Below are positions 10,701 through 20,110 of a stretch of 64,000 nt of DNA, in pieces. Source of the DNA: Wyeomyia smithii (taxonomy: Eukaryota; Arthropoda; Insecta; Diptera; Culicidae); assembly GCF_029784165.1 (NCBI RefSeq), contig NC_073695.1:228193916-228257915 (forward strand), in the 5' to 3' direction. The number at the start of each line of letters is the position of its first letter. Positions within the stretch are counted from its first letter, which is position 1. A program made the translations under genes and the position numbers. The notes below the pieces were generated by a model. That model saw only the letters and a program-made list of their open reading frames with translations. It searched no databases and had not been told where the DNA came from.

Positions 10701-11448
10701 CGTCGCAGAATTAGCTGCAATTCAGTACACCCTAGGGATTATCGAAAAAATGCCCACGGACCATTATTTCATCTTTACGGACAGTCTCAGTTCCATTGAG
10801 GCTCTCCGATCGATGAAAGATGTTAAGCACTCTCCGTATTTCCTGGGGAAAATACGGGAACATCTGAGTGCTTTATCCGAAAAATCTACTCAGATTACCT
10901 TAGCGTGGGTCCCTTCTCACTGCTCGATACCGGGTAATGAGAAAGCGGACTCTTTGGCTAAGGTGGGCGCAACAAACGGTGATATTTATGAAAGACCAAT
11001 TGCCTTTAATGAATTTTTCGCACTTGTACGTCAGAATACGATCATCAGTTGGCAAAATGCTTGGACCAGAGGGGAATTGGGAAGGTGGTTACATTCCATA
11101 ATCCCCAAAGTATCGACGAACCCGTGGTTCAAGGGGTTGGATGTAGGTCGGGATTTCATTTGCGTGATGTCCCGGCTTATGTCCAATCACTATAGATTTG
11201 ACGCGCTCCTCCGTCGTGTTGGGCTCGGGGAAAGTGGTATCTGTGCCTGTGGTGAAGGTTATCACGACATAGAGCATGTGGTTTGGTCATGCCCTGTACA
11301 CCGTGACGCCAGGTCTAAATTAATAGCTTCCCTGCAGGCCGAGGGTAGACAGCCGGCTGTTCCTGTTCGTGATGTCTTGGCGAGCCGTGACCTATCCTAC
11401 ATGTCCCTTATATACGTTTTCCTGAAATCCATCCACGCCCCAGTCTAG
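7762..11448 (+). CDS. LINE ORF2: endonuclease, reverse transcriptase, RNase H
   Basis: The protein has 1228 residues from the ATG at 7762, which overlaps the ORF1 stop; the frame is open further upstream but has no earlier ATG. Residues about 8-230 are an APE-type endonuclease (WNCRS, CETW, GDFNSH, SDHLP), which nicks the target DNA. Residues about 480-750 are the reverse transcriptase, with FLDIKGAFDSV, LPQGSCLSPLLY and the catalytic LADD near residue 657. Residues about 945-1075 are RNase H with its acidic set (YTDGS, AELAAI, FTDSLSS, NEKADSLAK). A C-terminal CxC...HxxxxC zinc motif (CACGEGYHDIEHVVWSC) lies near 1158. No stop, frameshift or missing catalytic residue was found, so the copy is a candidate active element. 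Confidence 0.9.
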   Translation: MPNSTAYMKDSISVLQWNCRSILPKIDSFKVLINKNKCDAFSLCETWLTSNIDLNFHDFNIIRLDRDTPYGGVLLGIKKCYSFYRINLPSIPGIEVVACQMTIQGKELCIASIYIPPRAQVGQRLLFDLIELLPSPRLILGDFNSHGVAWGSPYNDNRSSLIYNLCDDFDMTILNNGEMTRIPKPPARPSALDLSLCSTSLRLDCTWKVILDPHGSDHLPILISITNGSTRMRPIDIPYDLTRNVDWKLYEEMISKAVESIQHHSPLEEYNLLAGLILDAALQAQTKKYPGVTIKERPPTPWWDQECSDVYTQRSDAFKAYQTGGIPGDYLRYSELDTKLKSLAKAKKRGYWRRFVNETSRETSMSTLWHTARRMRNRVTVNESEESSSRWIFDFARKVCPDSVPEQNIVRDASPGHDAIESPFTMAELSVALLSCNNNAPGLDRIKFNLLKNLPGNAKRRLLNLFNKFLEQNIVPQDWRQVKVIAIQKPGKPASNHNSYRPIAMLSCIRKLMEKMILRRLDHWVESNGLLSETQFGFRRAKGTNDCLALLSTDIQLAYARKEQMASAFLDIKGAFDSVSIDILSGKLHRQGFSPILNNFLHNLLSEKHMHFTHGDLATFRISYMGLPQGSCLSPLLYNFYVNDIDECLANSCTIRQLADDSVISVTGAKAADLQGPLQDTLDNLSAWALQLGIEFSPEKTEIVVFSRKHEPAQLQTQLMGKTISQVLVHKYLGVWFDSKGTWGCHVRYLMKKCQQRVNFLRTITGQWWGAHPGDLIRLYQTTILSVIEYGCFCFRSAANTHLIKLERIQYRCLRIALGCMQSTHTMSLEVLAGVLPLKNRFWSLSSRILIKCEVLNRPVIENFERLIELNSQTRFMTLYFNHMSQNINPSSNIPNRVDLSNTSDSTVFFDTSMIEETRGIPDHLRVQQIPKIFSNKYRNINCDNMYYTDGSLLDGSTGFGIFNNNLTVSHKLDNPASVYVAELAAIQYTLGIIEKMPTDHYFIFTDSLSSIEALRSMKDVKHSPYFLGKIREHLSALSEKSTQITLAWVPSHCSIPGNEKADSLAKVGATNGDIYERPIAFNEFFALVRQNTIISWQNAWTRGELGRWLHSIIPKVSTNPWFKGLDVGRDFICVMSRLMSNHYRFDALLRRVGLGESGICACGEGYHDIEHVVWSCPVHRDARSKLIASLQAEGRQPAVPVRDVLASRDLSYMSLIYVFLKSIHAPV

Positions 11449-11821
11449 TCCCGTTCCCCTCCGTCTACACCCAACAAAACGACAAGAACACGTTTGAACC
11501 TTAAGCACAAAACCAGCAACCAGACCCCGCACAACAGAACCAGGACCCAAGGACTACGAGCCTCTGTCCCAACTCACGACATCGTGGCTCAGCAGAACGA
11601 ATCCATACATGCCATTCGACGATTATCAGACGACCATTGAACAACAAAACACTGATTGGAAATCCCATGCTAGTTTTAAGTTAGACTTAATTTCAGCTCG
11701 TAGTCGGCAGCGAGGATAAAAAATTTGCTTTAGTTTTTAAGTCATCAGATATAATTGGCGCCGTTAAACATTAAATTGTATTTGTGCCGTGTCAAATAAA
11801 TGTTATGTGAAGAAAAAAAAA

Positions 11822-11835
11822 AATCAAGTTGAAAA
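11822..11835 (+). repeat. target-site duplication, right copy
   Basis: AATCAAGTTGAAAA follows the A-rich tail of the LINE and matches 5938-5951 exactly. The exact edge is uncertain by a few A residues. Confidence 0.8.
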
Positions 11836-12149
11836 AAGCGATATTAATCTGATCTGATGGAGCTGCCTCACAATATAAAAATAGAAAAAACTTTGCAAGT
11901 CTTTGCAAGTTCAAAACAAAATATAACGTCGATGCAGAGTGGCATTTTTTGCGACTTCTCATGTTAAAGGCCCATGCGATGCAATTGGTGGCATATTAAA
12001 ACGAATGGCGGGAAATGCAAGTTTAGCTAAAGAACATGAACATCCTATTACAAGCGTAAAAGAATTGTATGATTGGTCTAATCATAAAAATTCATCAAAA
12101 ATGTCATTTAGTTGGGTATCATATGAACAATATGAACATTTTCCTAAAT

Positions 12150-12642
12150 AATTATAATTTTTCGAGCTTAAATTAGAAATAACTCGAAAACCAATGCCTT
12201 TAGAATGTTTACTACCAAGAGCTTTTTGATTCAAAATGACTCTCTGCATCTTTTAAAATTATCAGAATACAAATATTTTAAAAAATGTTTGAATTAGAAT
12301 TTTCATAAAAAAATTAATCTACCATAAAAAAATTATCTTTCATTTCTCCATCCTGGACTTTTTTTTTTAAAGTTGCGTATTAACGTCAAGTTTCTTTAAA
12401 AAAAAAATTCAACTCTTTTGTTTATAAATTGAAATTTAATGTTTATTTTTAATTTTTTTTTGGTCAAAAAAATTTTTTTTTGTACAGTGTATATTTTTTT
12501 ATGGTGCATTTTTAATTCCCTACAACTCATTCTCAGACAGTTTTTCTATACACCCAACGGTTTCTGGGCTACAATGCTTCGAATAAAACCTATGCCAAAA
12601 GGCATACGCCCTTTTAGAATGTAACTCATGGGTGTAAAAAAT
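12150..12642 (-). repeat. right terminal inverted repeat of the long-TIR transposon
   Basis: Reverse complement of 4760-5255 with scattered differences. It contains TTTTCGAGCTTAAATT at its inner edge and CTCATGGGTGTAAAAAA at its outer edge. Confidence 0.75.
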
Positions 12643-12829
12643 CTTTCCACCTGTGAAAAATGCTCAGTTTACTGAGCCAAATACGTGTGCAAAGTTTCAT
12701 TCAAATCAAAAATGGTCGATTAAATTTTCGCGTATTTCCAGGCGATTTGAAATGATTATGCTCTATTATAATAAAACTTTTTTGAGTAATGTATGAAAGT
12801 TCTCTCCAGGAAACTGTAATTAGGCGTAA

Positions 12830-13860
12830 TTGTTAGGATAGACAGAGGCTCGGTATAGTAGAACAGTAAGCTTGAAACGGAAAGGTAAAACGTACACACA
12901 AGCACGGATATGAATGATAAGCGTATCACTTACTTCAATAGTGATACTGCCAATAATATGAAGCGCGAAGTACAGGAAACACCTGGGCAACATCACAATA
13001 GATCTAATCTCTGGTCGCAGTGATGAGTCCACACAGGAAAAAAAAATCAGTCGAACTCTAACCGTGATGGCAAAAACAGTGAATCTACTCCGTTCAGAAG
13101 TGTGCGCATTCAAAGAACGTTACCCAACAGTATCGAAAACGGACATCGTTCAGACGCCGGATACTCCCGTTCTGGCATTTACATCATCTTGGCACTATTG
13201 GACAACAATCAGAGCATCGAAAGAAAGCCCGGTTTCAGACGGCCGACGACCTTGAGCGGCAAGAAGCTCCAGAGGATTCTTAAAAAGAAAACCGATGGAA
13301 AGGTGGCTACAGCGCTACGAGGTTTGGCCGGGAGGCCGGTGCAACCGGCCAAACAGTGGAAAAGTATCTGGCGAACATGGACAGAACATACATGTCAGAA
13401 CTCTAGCCCAGCTGCTAACTAAGATGGTAAAGTTGATTTTCCCGGCGACTCGTGAGTTGGCGGTGGTGATGGACAACGAAACCTATATCACCCTGGATGG
13501 CAACGACTGGCAGGGCGCCTCGTATTTTACTTCCTCCACGCAGGAAGTGAGCTCTAAAGTGAAATGCATTTCACGCAGCAAGTTCCCCAAGAAGATTCTA
13601 CTGCGGCTGATAATCAGCGAGAAGGGGATGTCAAAGCCGCTTTTCTTTCGATTGGGACTGCCGTGAACGGGGAAATTTATAGTAGGAAGTGCCTGCCAGA
13701 AGTTGATCAAGAAACGCACAACGTCGCACAGCTGCGTCCTATTGAAAATTTCTGGGCGATTTCATCGGGGAAACTGAGGAGGAACTTATAATTAAAATGA
13801 AGAAGGAACTCAAAAACCTACACTCATGTTTTCGTCCGCCATGGCGAATGTTCCGGTGAA
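12830..13860 (+). pseudogene. Tc1/mariner-type transposase remnant
   Basis: Fragments of one transposase lie in several frames. The N-terminal helix-turn-helix region starts MAKTVNLLRSEVCAFKERYP at 13064. A second HTH follows (IERKPGFRRPTTLSGKKLQ, then KVATALRGLAGRP). Next is VMDNETYITLDGNDWQG and finally PEV...AQLRPIENFWA, ending about 13780. This order fits mosquito Tc1/mariner elements of the ITmD37E kind. Several frameshifts are present. The part holding the second and third catalytic acids is missing, and the usual DDETY reads DNETY, replacing the first catalytic Asp. The 5' part (12830-13060) resembles 31225-31470, a second copy of its leader. Confidence 0.7.
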
Positions 13861-14894
13861 GCGCTTAGAACTTTTTGCAAGTAAGCTAACATTTATCAAG
13901 TTCAATTGTCTCTCTCAGTTTTTTTATCACCATCCGAAAAAAAGCTCCGTTTGTGAAAAGCAAACGTTAGTACTAATTTGCTTTGAAGCACACGGAATTG
14001 ACGTTGTCAAGATTCCACTTTTACTTTGACGGCGGTGCAATGGAGTACGTTTAGTTGCAATTCATTTTTTTAAAAGTTAACGAAACGGATATAGTTTCAT
14101 GAGCTTTTCTACCTACGAAGAGAACCAAATAATGCCCAAGACGCAAATTGATTGACCAAGAAGAAACAGCGGAAGTGATATTTTACGATAAAATTCAGAA
14201 GCTCTAGAAATTCGATCAATTACTGACAGAGAATAGTAGTTTGAAGCCTAAAAACTTACAAAGACTGCCGAGAATTCATAAAATACTCTGACTTACACTG
14301 AAAAACATTATTTTCTACTGTGTAATTATGGGTTTCTGATTAATGTTCTTTCAAATTTATTTGATGAAAAACTTGAGCCCAATTAGTTTTATAATGTTTT
14401 CAGTAGTAGAAACAATAATGTACTATTGTCACACTGCTTCCAAACGCACAAAAAACTAACTTAATAGTTTTCATTCAACAAAGTTGGTTCTAGTTTAAGT
14501 TTTTCTGTGAATTATTATTTTATTCGCGTAGTTCTTGGAGCTTATAAATAGAAAATATGAATGAGAAAAGTTAAGAATAACTGAGGTAAACATTAGTGTG
14601 TTTAGAGCTAGGAATCCCTATCCTCTTTGTTTGTTTTATTGTTGATTATTTTAACTATAGACTCTCCCACACAATGATTGGTTCTTTGGGCGTAAAACAA
14701 TAGCGATCTCGTTTTTTCTTCAATGAAAGCTTCGAAGATGTGTTCTTGATTTGTCTCTCTTTAATAGCAGTGAATCTAGGACTAACATCCCTTCCGACTC
14801 AAAACAAACAAATTAGTTGTTCATTACTCTGCTTAATTTTTTGAAAACCACAATTTGCAATCAAAATTTAACATTTTGTTTTCTTTTTTAACAG
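13861..14894. other. intergenic or intronic DNA, nothing recognised
   Basis: AT-rich DNA with no supported gene. A short match to the repeat at 1721-1855 (CTACCTACGAAGAGAAC at 14111) is the only link I see. Confidence 0.4.
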
Positions 14895-14936
14895 GTTACT
14901 CGGAAGATTCAACACGAAATGCTGATCCCTCGACAG
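14895..14936 (+). CDS. candidate 42-nt internal exon of an unknown gene
   Basis: A pyrimidine-rich tract ending TTTTTTAACAG (14884-14894) is followed by 42 nt and then the donor GTAAGC. The exon length is a multiple of three and two frames are open: one reads VTRKIQHEMLIPRQ, the other includes YSEDSTRNADPST. Strong splice signals on both sides of so short an open stretch are suggestive in otherwise featureless DNA. No flanking exons were recognised, so the parent gene is unknown; it would have very large introns. It could be chance. Confidence 0.28.
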
Positions 14937-17443
14937 GTAAGCAAAAAATGTTGTTTTAATAAACTTTCTGTATTAATAATTATGCGTGAAGTTGGCGAAA
15001 ATTAGTGAGCTACGTGCATTGTCACGATCTTCCAACTGATCGTTACACGTGCCTGAATGTAAGATTTGATTTGATATCTTAATTTATTTGAATACTAGTT
15101 GGCCCGTAGTGGCTAGCCACTTTCAAATGCATTTTGGACTATTAAAAGTTGGTATTCAAATGATATTTTTTTTTTTTTTTTTGAAATATCGAGTTGAAGT
15201 GCAATATGTAACTATGACACTATCGATAATTCGATGAAGATGGCCAGCGCTGGTTTAAAACTTATTTAATTATCTAAACTGCGATAAATCGTTCGTTCAA
15301 AACGCGTAGGTTGATTGCTTACTCGAAAACGAATCTACATCTCGCTTCTTATACGGATCCACTGCACAGCTGTTTTCTTCAATATCTAAAGACTTTTTCT
15401 CCATTATTTGATTATTTTCGAAAAACTGTTTTCTAACGATTTATTGTTTTTTAAATTTCACAACTTGAGTAATAGTTGATATTCTCAATTGTTTGATATT
15501 ACATATGTTATATTTAAACTTAACTTACCAAATAAATAAAAATGAACGTGATTGAAAAAAAAAAAACAATTCACAAAAACCATTGCTCATGCTAAAATAC
15601 TGGATTGCTCAAAAAAGTATTCACACATGCGAAAGTTTGTCTCTGCAATTTGTTATTAACAAAAGCAAAGCTTAAAATAACTAAGTACTGTCCTCCTTTA
15701 ATCATTGATGGGTAGTTCAGATATAACTTCGCACATGATGAATGACGCGCATGAAACATATGTCATCTGCGTTCCATCACAGACACCTTTTCTAGTGTTG
15801 CGTAATAACATAACAATCCTCATCCCATCACCACCACCTTTTTCTACTGCTTTGTTTTCGTCTTCTTCTACATAAACAAACAAATATTATTTGAAAAATA
15901 AAAAAGTTGGGTTACTGTAGCACATTTGCAGTATAGAAGATAAACCTATGTTTATTTTTAAAACTTTAAAATTTTATGTTGATATTCCGAAATATCTTAA
16001 ATCAAAACAGTTGATCAGATTTTGCATAACGTTTAAAAATAATGACCAATGGCTTAACCCGATCCCGGCGGAGAGAAATCAGTTTTTATCTCAAAAAATG
16101 AACTTCAAACTCTTATTACTCATCAACTATATACACAATTGACACAAACTGTATTGCATATTAAAAATCAATCTGGTTTCTAACCATGAATAGTTTCATC
16201 GTAAGAAATTTCAAGTATAATTGTTAAGCTTGAATCGAAGTTTGAATGTCACCCGTCAGGAATGGATTTACCCTATACTGTAGATTTTTTTGAAACAGCT
16301 AAAATTTTCATGTATCAGCAAAATAACTTTCGCTTTCCCCGCACATCTTGACCGTCGTAGTATACTTACAGAATTAATTTGGGGTACAATATGTGCAGCA
16401 TGTCTTGCGTAGGTTGAATGTCTTTGCTATTTTTAAAAATATCCAAAAAAAAACTATATTGCTCTATCTTTAAGTACAACTTCTTGAGAACATTTTTGTA
16501 AATTTCGTTAGAACTTTGAGTAATAGGAAGAAAGTTGGATAGATTTCAAGTGCGGCTCGTCACTTGAAACTCGATATAGTGTTTTGCATAAAATGGCTTT
16601 ACCGAGTTACAGCCGGTTATCTTAAATTTTTATAAATGTTCGTTATTAACGTCTTTGATCGTAATTGATTTTCTAATAAACAAATTACTTTTTGCAATCG
16701 AATAACTGTACTATTGAAAAATTACAATTTCAATGCATATAAAAATTGCTACACACTTAAAAAAATCCAAACTGCTCATTTTCCCGAGCGAAAACGTTTA
16801 TAATCCCCATCATGTTCTTGACTTTTTCATAGACAAAGGGTACTGCCTTATTCCATCACTTGACAACCTAATTTTGATGGCAATGCCATGACATTACAGA
16901 ACTTATTGGACATGTAACTATAAAGTAAAGTTCGTAAACAACTGACAGTGGTTTGGCTAGCGTTAAATTTCATTTACATGCTTGATATCTTTAAAACTAT
17001 GTCTTTCTTACATCTTAAAATTGCCTTCCGCCCTTTATTACGTTTTTGGCGGTTTTTTGCCGATGCACCTGCATCAGAACCTTTAGCCATGTGCTGATTT
17101 AACACGTGTGCCGAGTATAAGTTAAAACGCAGTTAGCTTTGATCTCCTTACGACTGGCTTTATACCAGGCTAGTGGAAGTGAGTGGAGGACTAAAAGCAA
17201 AGGTAAGTTGTAGTCAGAACAGAAGTGCTTGGTTGCTACACATGAAAAAATAACAAACTTTAGTGTATCTCAGGTTCAAAGTTTGCTTGGGAAAAAACAA
17301 TTTGAGTAATTCTCGTTTGTCGTGCGCGTGACTGAAAGACAAGCAAACTATATATATTCCGATTTTTGTTTTGTACACAACTTGGAGTATACTCTAGAAA
17401 TGTTCGTTTTTTTTGGGTTTTTCACTCCTTAAGGTAGGCAATC
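14937..17443. other. intergenic DNA 3' of P450 A, nothing recognised
   Basis: No gene, RNA or named repeat supported. The 3' end of P450 A lies at the upper edge; I found no convincing polyadenylation signal within 100 nt of its stop. Confidence 0.4.
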
Positions 17444-19126
17444 CTATGGATTCCTGGGTTTCACTTCCAGCCAAACTCCTCCCTCGGGTATCAAGACAAA
17501 CATGGACTTCTTCAGCTGCAGTGGAATTTGTGACTTCTCAGTTGGCTCCAAAGAAAAATCTTTCAACAAATAGTATATAATCAACTTCACTTCCATCAGT
17601 GCTAATCGGGATCCGATGCAGTTCCGTGGTCCAATCCCGAACGGAATATAAGTGGCGGGATTGATTTTCGATCGGTTTTCTTCATTAAATCGTTCCGGAT
17701 CGAACTGATCCGGCCGATCAAAATACTTCGGGTCTCGATGGAGGGCAAAACTAGGGATGAACAGCGTACGTCCTTTTTCGATGGTGAATCGCGTTCTGGC
17801 CCCGTCGTCGTAGAGATAATCTTTGTTGCAATAACGCTCCGAAAATACGGCTGGTGGCCACAGTCGAAGAGTCTCCGAAACAACCATATCCATGTATGGC
17901 ATTTGCTGCAGTGTTTCATAGTTGAGCGGTTCTCCATTAAGTGATCTCTCGGTTTCTATAATTTCCTGGTGTAGTCGATCTTGAACGTCTGGATTGGCCA
18001 GAAGCTCGTATGTCAGGAAGGTCATACATGTTGACACCGTTTCGAAACCGGCAAGGAAGAACAACAAACATTGTGCAATTAATTCATTCTCCGACCAAAC
18101 TCGCGTGTTCGCCGTCTTTCCAACGGCAGATTCTTCAACCGTAGCGAATCCGGCATCCTTCGTTTCCACTTCATCCTTCTGGCGTTTCAATGCACCTTTT
18201 TGCACTTGCATTAGTATGTGAATCATGTCGTTTCTAACGATTCCATGAGTTTTTCGTTGCTGCATGTTATCAACGATCATCCCCTTAAAGTACTTTTTCA
18301 AACTCGAGCTTATGAAATCAAGTTTTAACTTTTCCATCAGCCAGGGAGCGAAAAACATTAAAAACAATTTCATCCCGACAGTAAACGATTGAAAGTTGAG
18401 CATCTCCTTTCCCTTCAAGTAAAATTCATTGTCCCGCACCTTTAGCGAATCCACTTGAATACCGAACGCGACAGTGGCGATCACATCGCTGCCGAGTCGT
18501 GAAAAGGTGTCCTTCATTTCATACTCCAATCTTTTCCCGCTCCGAGCTTCGGAGGCGAAGAAACTGGACATCGACTGAGCGCATTCCGCAACCAGTGTGA
18601 ACATGTGCCGCATTTTGCTCCCGGTAAAGGCCGGACTGAGTGTTGCACGCATATCTCGCCACTTCTGGCCACGAAGGGCGAACAACGTATTCTGGAACAA
18701 ACTTTCCTCTCCAACTTCACCGTCCAATTTATGGCTGGGTAGCATCGGTGTATGGTCGGGAAAAAAATCAAAATCCTTCACGCCAATTTTTTTTATTATT
18801 TCTGGGTCCCGCACCAGAAAGGTTGGACTTGTGAAACTGTAGAAACCGACTAACCTAAAAATCGATACGTTTTAGAAGTGATTCATGTGATGAAAATATT
18901 ATAATACTTACTTCGCATCCGGATATGTGTTGTAGAGTTGCTGAAAATGCGTCGCTATATTTCGTTTACGGGTAAGAGCTGGCCAACTGCTGCCGAATAA
19001 GAATGTCGGTTTCAGGCATGGTATCGGCTTCGAAAGGAAGTATTGATATTTCTGTGCAATATAATGATAGATAAGCAAAACGATGGCACCAATTGCCAGC
19101 ACGACGAACAAATCTACGTTGATCAT
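17444..19126 (-). CDS. cytochrome P450, CYP9 family (gene A)
   Basis: Exon 1 is 18912-19126 and exon 2 is 17444-18854, joined across a 57-nt phase-2 GT-AG intron; the product is 541 residues, normal for the family. Start chosen: ATG at 19126, matching the MxxVDL start of the paralogues. Residues about 6-24 form the ER membrane anchor, followed by the Pro-rich hinge KPIPCLKPTF. WRDMR (C helix) is near 137, AGFETVST (I helix, oxygen activation) near 340, ETLR (K helix) 399-402, FDPERF 456-461, and the haem-binding FGIGPRNCIG has Cys484. All P450 essentials are present. CYP9 (clan 3) enzymes are microsomal monooxygenases using NADPH-P450 reductase; several mosquito members metabolise pyrethroids. 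The substrate here is unknown. The nearest relative in the window is pseudogene B. Confidence 0.9.
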
Positions 19127-19167
19127 AGCGATTAGGTCAACCAAATTAAAATTTCCATCAATGATTT

Positions 19168-19273
19168 ATTTTGCGTCTGCTCTCTACGAGCTATGCTTCG
19201 TCACTGCTGTTGATAGTTCTAATGAAACGACCACAGCCCCAAATCGTAATTTGTGTTACGATACGAAATGAAT
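19168..19273 (-). promoter_or_regulatory. conserved upstream block of P450 A
   Basis: TTTTGCGTCTGCTC, GCTTCGT.ACTG...GTTGAT and GATACGAAATGAAT occur in the same order upstream of pseudogene B (24542-24651). The distance to the start codon is similar, about 45-150 nt. Conservation beyond the coding region suggests shared promoter DNA or a recent duplication. No TATA box is evident. Confidence 0.4.
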
Positions 19274-19589
19274 TAGAGACACGCGAAGTGCGATTTTAAT
19301 GTGGGTGTTAAACAAAAATACATTTGTGGTGGGTTGGATTGGGCAGGAGCGGAGAACAAAAACGGTTAACTTAAACGGTGTAGTTAAAAGTTTCTATGAG
19401 TAAAACCATAGTTGAAGAATTTAATTTATTAATTGAACGAATTAAATATTTTTCATAATGCGCAAGCATTTTTTTTGGTATCAGAACTCCAGAATAACCG
19501 ATGTAAAAATAATTTGTATACACAAAACTTTCGAATTACTTGACCGACCTTAAGAAAACATAAATCCTTCTAAATTCAGGCTCGAGTTA

Positions 19590-20110
19590 CAGTAACTGTT
19601 CGCTAACTGGGTGCTGTTTAACTGGGCTGCTTTTTAACTGGGCGTTCGCTAACTGGGCTATAGCCCAGTTAAAAAGCAGATGAACGTCAAAAATCAGCGT
19701 TTGGCATGTTGCTGTCAAAACGAGATAGGGGCACATGAATAGTAAATTGAGATTGATTTTTTCAGTTCAATGGATTTTGGTTGTCATCACACATGCGATC
19801 ACTAGGCATTCATCTATTCGTTTCCAGGTCAAATAAATGTTTTATGAAAAGAACATGTTTCCAGGCAACGGTTAGTGCAAATAAAGCACACGCAAAGCTA
19901 ACACTTTATTTTTTCTCATTAGCTGTTCATCAATCAGGATTTTCAGTGTATTTGTTCAAAACCTTTTTCAGTTTACGCTGAGAGTTTTGCCTAGCGACAT
20001 TACATCGAAATCCCCCTCGATATTTGACGACATTTGAAATGTCAGCCCAGTTAGCGAGCGACATTCGTTAACTGGGCTAGGCCCTCAGCCCAGTTAGCAA
20101 ACGAACAGTG
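19590..20110. mobile_element. TA-flanked MITE with repeated AACTGGGC motifs
   Basis: The left end is CAGTAACTGTTCGCTAACTGGG. The right end, reverse-complemented, is CACTGTTCGTTTGCTAACTGGG. TA lies on both sides (19588-19589 and 20111-20112). AACTGGGC occurs seven times in either orientation close to the ends, plus one AACTGGGT. Short TIRs with CAGT-like ends and TA duplication suggest a pogo-like Tc1/mariner MITE. It sits about 460 bp upstream of P450 A, between A and pseudogene B. Confidence 0.6.

Larger units (their letters stand above)
5952..11821 (+). mobile_element. full-length I-clade non-LTR retrotransposon (LINE)
   Basis: This is a complete LINE: a 5' untranslated region of about 447 nt, ORF1 (6399-7769), ORF2 (7762-11448), a 3' untranslated region of about 370 nt and a short A-rich tail. 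It is flanked by a perfect 14-bp target duplication. Both frames are intact and all catalytic motifs are present, so the copy may be able to move. ORF1 with zinc knuckles plus ORF2 with endonuclease, reverse transcriptase and RNase H is the layout of the I clade. The 5' region has CATCAGTACTGGACGTG about 20 nt in, similar to internal downstream promoters of arthropod LINEs. The insertion lies inside the transposase frame of an older DNA transposon. Confidence 0.85.
5602..12151 (+). pseudogene. transposase remnant split by a LINE
   Basis: The 5' part (ATG at 5602, open to the LINE at 5952) and the 3' part (11836-12151) belong to one frame interrupted by the LINE. The 3' part carries DGAASQYKNRKNF, then EWHFFATSHVKGPCDAIGG and LKRMAGNASL, ending FPK at 12151. 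From memory this SDGAASQYKN...ATSHGK.PCDG.GG..KR pattern occurs in a group of insect transposase-like proteins; the superfamily name needs a search. The N-terminal part has cysteine-rich pieces (KLKCCKPFPDHRC, CDSC). Besides the LINE, a TGA and a frame slip lie just before DGAAS, so the gene was already dead or died since. Its stop lies at the inner edge of the right TIR. Confidence 0.55.
4760..12642. mobile_element. DNA transposon with about 490-bp TIRs, split by a LINE
   Basis: Long terminal inverted repeats (4760-5255 and 12150-12642) enclose the two parts of a transposase-like frame. A 5.9-kb LINE sits between them at 5952-11821. With the LINE removed the element is about 2 kb. The outer ends read TTTTTTACACCCATGAG. 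I see no clear target duplication because both flanks are homopolymer-rich. The coding part is short and broken, so this copy is not autonomous. The superfamily is not certain; a search with the transposase fragments should settle it. Confidence 0.65.

Noticed and set aside
17170..17215. Second micro-exon candidate (acceptor CTTTATACCAG, donor GTAAGT after CAAAG)
   Set aside because: The pyrimidine tract is weak, the 34-nt segment is not a multiple of three, and no frame or conservation argument supports it.
18597..18842. Plus-strand frames across the P450 second exons (also 20716, 32039, 50513, 58793)
   Set aside because: They are antisense to conserved P450 exons and recur only because the genes are paralogous.
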